Below, piece by piece: positions 62,601 through 64,000 of a DNA stretch of 64,000 nucleotides; positions within the stretch are counted from its first letter, which is position 1; the number at the start of each line of letters is the position of its first letter. Source of the DNA: Oegoconia quadripuncta (lineage: Eukaryota; Arthropoda; Insecta; Lepidoptera; Autostichidae); the NCBI GenBank assembly GCA_949316235.1, contig OX438745.1, forward strand, positions 6,329,001 through 6,393,000. The letters run 5' to 3'. The notes under the pieces are model-generated. The model made no database searches, was not told the origin of the DNA, and saw only the letters and a program-made list of their open reading frames with translations. Both the position numbers and the translations under genes were made by a program.

Positions 62601-62717
62601 TTAATTTCAGGAGTACAAAATTGACCTAAAGGAATACGAAGCGACTTATGACATACCAAAAGTATACCTTGGCGTTGCTGGTATACGCCTCATGCGAAAT
62701 GATTCTTCTGTGGTCAA
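59684..62717 (+). CDS. 5' part of an unidentified host gene (two exons)
   Basis: Exon 1 (59684-59749) encodes MATMLRNCFCRKSKNKDVTV-EQ and ends CAG|GTATGA in phase 0. Exon 2 (62611-62717) follows an acceptor TTCCATTAATTTCAG and encodes EYKIDLKEYEATYDIPKVYL, GVAGIRLMRNDSSVV plus two bases, ending AA|GTAAGT in phase 2. The phases match, and a TATA box and Kozak-like context precede the ATG. The 2861-bp intron is filled with SINE-D, Z, a LINE tail, H with a foldback element, SINE-D and E. The gene continues past the window; I find no exon 3 before 64000. The two cysteines near the N-terminus could be lipid-modified (speculation). Protein family not recognised. Confidence 0.6.
59838..60158 (-). 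mobile_element. SINE-D, full copy in intron 1
   Basis: Plus strand from CATCAGCCCGTAAACATCCC (tail) to CAAATTGGGAGACTGCGTCT, TAACCGCTGAGCCACCGACG (head). The B-box reads GGAATAGAACC on plus. Confidence 0.85.
60215..60470 (+). mobile_element. Repeat Z, uninterrupted copy
   Basis: GACCGCCAAAAATAGGGAAA, TCTCCGGAGTATATCATCAG and TATAGTATCTTCTCCTTCTT to GAGAGTCGGTTAAAA. Confidence 0.65.
60715..60842 (+). repeat. LINE 3' end with (TTGA)n tail
   Basis: GATCGCTGTAAGCGATAAGG (a small hairpin, ATCGCT...AGCGAT), CAATAAAGCGTATTTGATTG and about six TGAT units. Confidence 0.7.
60856..61618 (-). mobile_element. Repeat H copy 9, carrying two inserts
   Basis: Fragments GCCTGCGTGG (60857), ATTATCGCGGAAATATGTTT to CACTTTATAAAAAT (60973-61029), and ATCCTATGTCTTAATCCAGG to ATATTAGTTAGA (61488-61618). 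A short A/T-rich LINE-tail-like insert lies at 60867-60970 and the foldback element at 61030-61477. Confidence 0.7.
61030..61477. mobile_element. Foldback element with 10-bp duplication (Mutator-like)
   Basis: TTATAAAAAT flanks both sides (61020-61029 and 61478-61487). The arms of about 150 bp start GGTTTAGG(G)ACCGA and pair to GATCTAATGTACAG / CTGTACATTCGATC, with a 140-bp centre. The arms are built from spaced CGAAAG / CATTT / GCGA motifs. Long inverted repeats with a 9-11 bp duplication are the signature of Mutator-like elements. There is no transposase. Confidence 0.8.
61652..61968 (+). mobile_element. SINE-D, full copy
   Basis: Head GCGTCGGTGGCTCAGCGGTT, B-box GGTTCGATTCC, body TTACTTCTGTGCATTTATCC, GTGAAGGAAAACATCGTAGG, CAACCTGCATTGGGCCAGCG, tail GCTGATGATG. 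It is the best tRNA-like head of the family in this window. Confidence 0.88.
62311..62527 (+). repeat. Repeat E copy
   Basis: TAAAAAGAATAGAATCAATT, CATCTCTTCCCGTGGGTGTC, CACATTTGGGATATATTAAC. It lies within intron 1, 84 bp before exon 2. Confidence 0.65.
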
Positions 62718-62767
62718 GTAAGTAACTTCTCGAATCATATTTGTAGGAAATTTAATTAGGAAATGGG

Positions 62768-62990
62768 AAGGTTGGTGGTAGGGCATGTTAAATGTCCGCC
62801 TGGGTAGCTATCACTATCTTATCTAAATCTGCCGCCAAGTAGCAATGTTATTAGAATTGTTGTCAGAGATAGATAGCCAGTCCCCCAAATGTGTTGGGGT
62901 TTCCGGGTCAGTAAGCTTCCACCTCCGACCTCACCTTCACTTAACATCAGGTGTGATTGAGGTCAAGTACCAATTCCGTTGTGCGAAAAA
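62768..62990 (+). mobile_element. SINE-C 3' part in intron 2
   Basis: GAAGGTTGGTGGTAGGGCAT, TAAATCTGCCGCCAAGTAGC, TGTGTTGGGGTTTCCGGGTC, ending AATTCCGTTGTGCGAAAAAA. The tRNA head is lost. Confidence 0.78.
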
Positions 62991-62994
62991 AATG

Positions 62995-63615
62995 TGTAAT
63001 GTAAGTTATAGAACAGTTACATTCCGATTAGTGGATTAGAAGGTCCCGACGGCACTACTTCAATCCTAAATGGAGAGACTAATTCGATAAGATACAAAAG
63101 AGGCGGGTCGCGCACAGGAACCAAGCCGCGTACCTTGCGGCTTGCGACGCAACTCTTTTGTATCTTTATACTTTTTTATATTTTATTACCTGTGATGCCT
63201 TTGACACATTATTCTACATTGTTTCTTGCTGTTGAGCTGCTAATTGAAGTGTTAACTACTTTTATTTCCAAAAATTCCCATAAAATACCCTGTTTTCACA
63301 GTTTAATCCACGATTCTATCTCCTATAAACGCACGTCGTTTATAGTTCCGTTAATACAAATATCCTCTGTCTAAAAATTTGTCTGCATTTAGCATGGTGT
63401 AACAAGCCCTTCCGATCTTCCGATTTACACACACCGTAAAAAAACCACAACAACATACAAGAAACCAAAACAGAGGTGACTAAGGCCCTTCAACCTACCT
63501 TCAACAAACCAATTTCCTAATTAGAATGTTCCTATTAGATTTCCTTAGTGTAATAAGCCAATTAAGCCTATTATGATTTTAATTACAAAATTTTGCGACG
63601 ATACAGTAAAATTTA
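62995..63615. other. Intronic unique DNA
   Basis: Probable intron 2 of the 59.7-kb gene. No exon compatible with phase 2 was found. Confidence 0.35.
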
Positions 63616-63618
63616 TAA

Positions 63619-63745
63619 TGGTGTCGATTCGGGTGTACACCAACTAAACTAAAACCAGTTTTAGAGTTGTACTGTCTCTTTCTCCTTGGAACAGTACGAT
63701 GCGACGACACCACTCCAAAACTGGTTTTAGTTTAGTTACGTTTAG
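63619..63745. mobile_element. Palindromic element, second copy
   Basis: GGTGTCGATTCGGGTGTACA...ACCAGTTTTAGAGTTGTACT and the mirrored AAAACTGGTTTTAGTTTAGT. The right tip is degraded compared with 31745-31886. Confidence 0.75.
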
Positions 63746-64000
63746 TTAGAACCATCATAAATTAACAAATCAACTGATTTAATTTCGATTCTGTTCTCTA
63801 TCTCCGGAATGAATCACCACCAAATTTATACAGACTAAAACTATATTCAAACTAAGATTCAAACAAAGCGTGTTAAAAAAGAAGAACTGCAGCAGTAGAA
63901 ATAAGTGTACCATAGCATGGAATGTATAGTATTCTATGCAATAAAAGACACGAAGAACAAGAAAGTGCTGCCTACAAAAAGTCCGTCACAATTTCGGTGA

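Overview
The window looks like moth or butterfly (Lepidoptera) nuclear DNA. It is AT-rich by eye, has no operons or ribosome binding sites, and is packed with repeats typical of Lepidoptera. These include jockey-type LINE 3' ends whose last coding block reads YLDD(K/N)xxW, RTE-type LINE 3' ends (a QQWT motif followed by a GATGAT tail), CR1-like and R1-clade LINE ends, tRNA-headed SINEs, a Helitron-like repeat and many small inverted-repeat elements. I see no rRNA, true tRNA, CRISPR, viral or toxin gene. Most of the 64 kb is transposable-element sediment, often nested two or three deep. Repeat family names used here are my own labels: SINE-A to SINE-D, and repeats E, H, M, P, Q, W, X, Y and Z.

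Two elements are young and well preserved. (1) A complete Tc1/mariner-superfamily DNA transposon lies at 11227-13346. It has a 353-aa intact transposase on the minus strand, 268-bp terminal inverted repeats that differ at only two positions by my alignment, and a TA duplication. (2) A 5'-truncated LINE with an open RT-thumb/RNase H/CCHC reading frame lies at 17326-18817, with a poly-A tail and a 12-bp target duplication, inserted into an older repeat. Two 5'-truncated R1-clade fragments (21695-22255 and 46281-46796) are flanked by 14-bp duplications. A foldback element with about 150-bp arms and a perfect 10-bp duplication (61030-61477, Mutator-like by these features) sits inside a Helitron-like repeat, itself inside an intron.

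Host coding sequence is sparse. The best case is the start of a plus-strand gene: TATA box at 59643, first coding exon 59684-59749, second exon 62611-62717, phase-compatible, continuing past the right edge. Terminal exons with good splice acceptors are proposed at 6351-6470 (with AATAAA just downstream) and 54492-54610 (GC-rich third codon positions). Weaker candidates are a two-exon minus-strand mini-gene at 41736-42135, a plus-strand exon at 42226-42385, and a minus-strand untranslated first exon at 49217-49527 with a possible coding exon at 46218-46266. I recognise no protein family in any of these.

Layout: 0-11 kb, old repeats plus the 6.4-kb terminal exon; 11-13.4 kb, the mariner element; 13.4-34 kb, LINEs, SINEs and nested inverted-repeat elements; 34-34.4 kb, a tandem array with hairpin units; 34.4-44.6 kb, repeats plus the 42-kb coding candidates; 44.6-48.9 kb, a long inverted duplication; 49-59.5 kb, mixed unique and repeat DNA with the 54.5-kb exon; 59.6-64 kb, the 5' part of the unidentified gene. 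All identities come from reading by eye; no database search was run.
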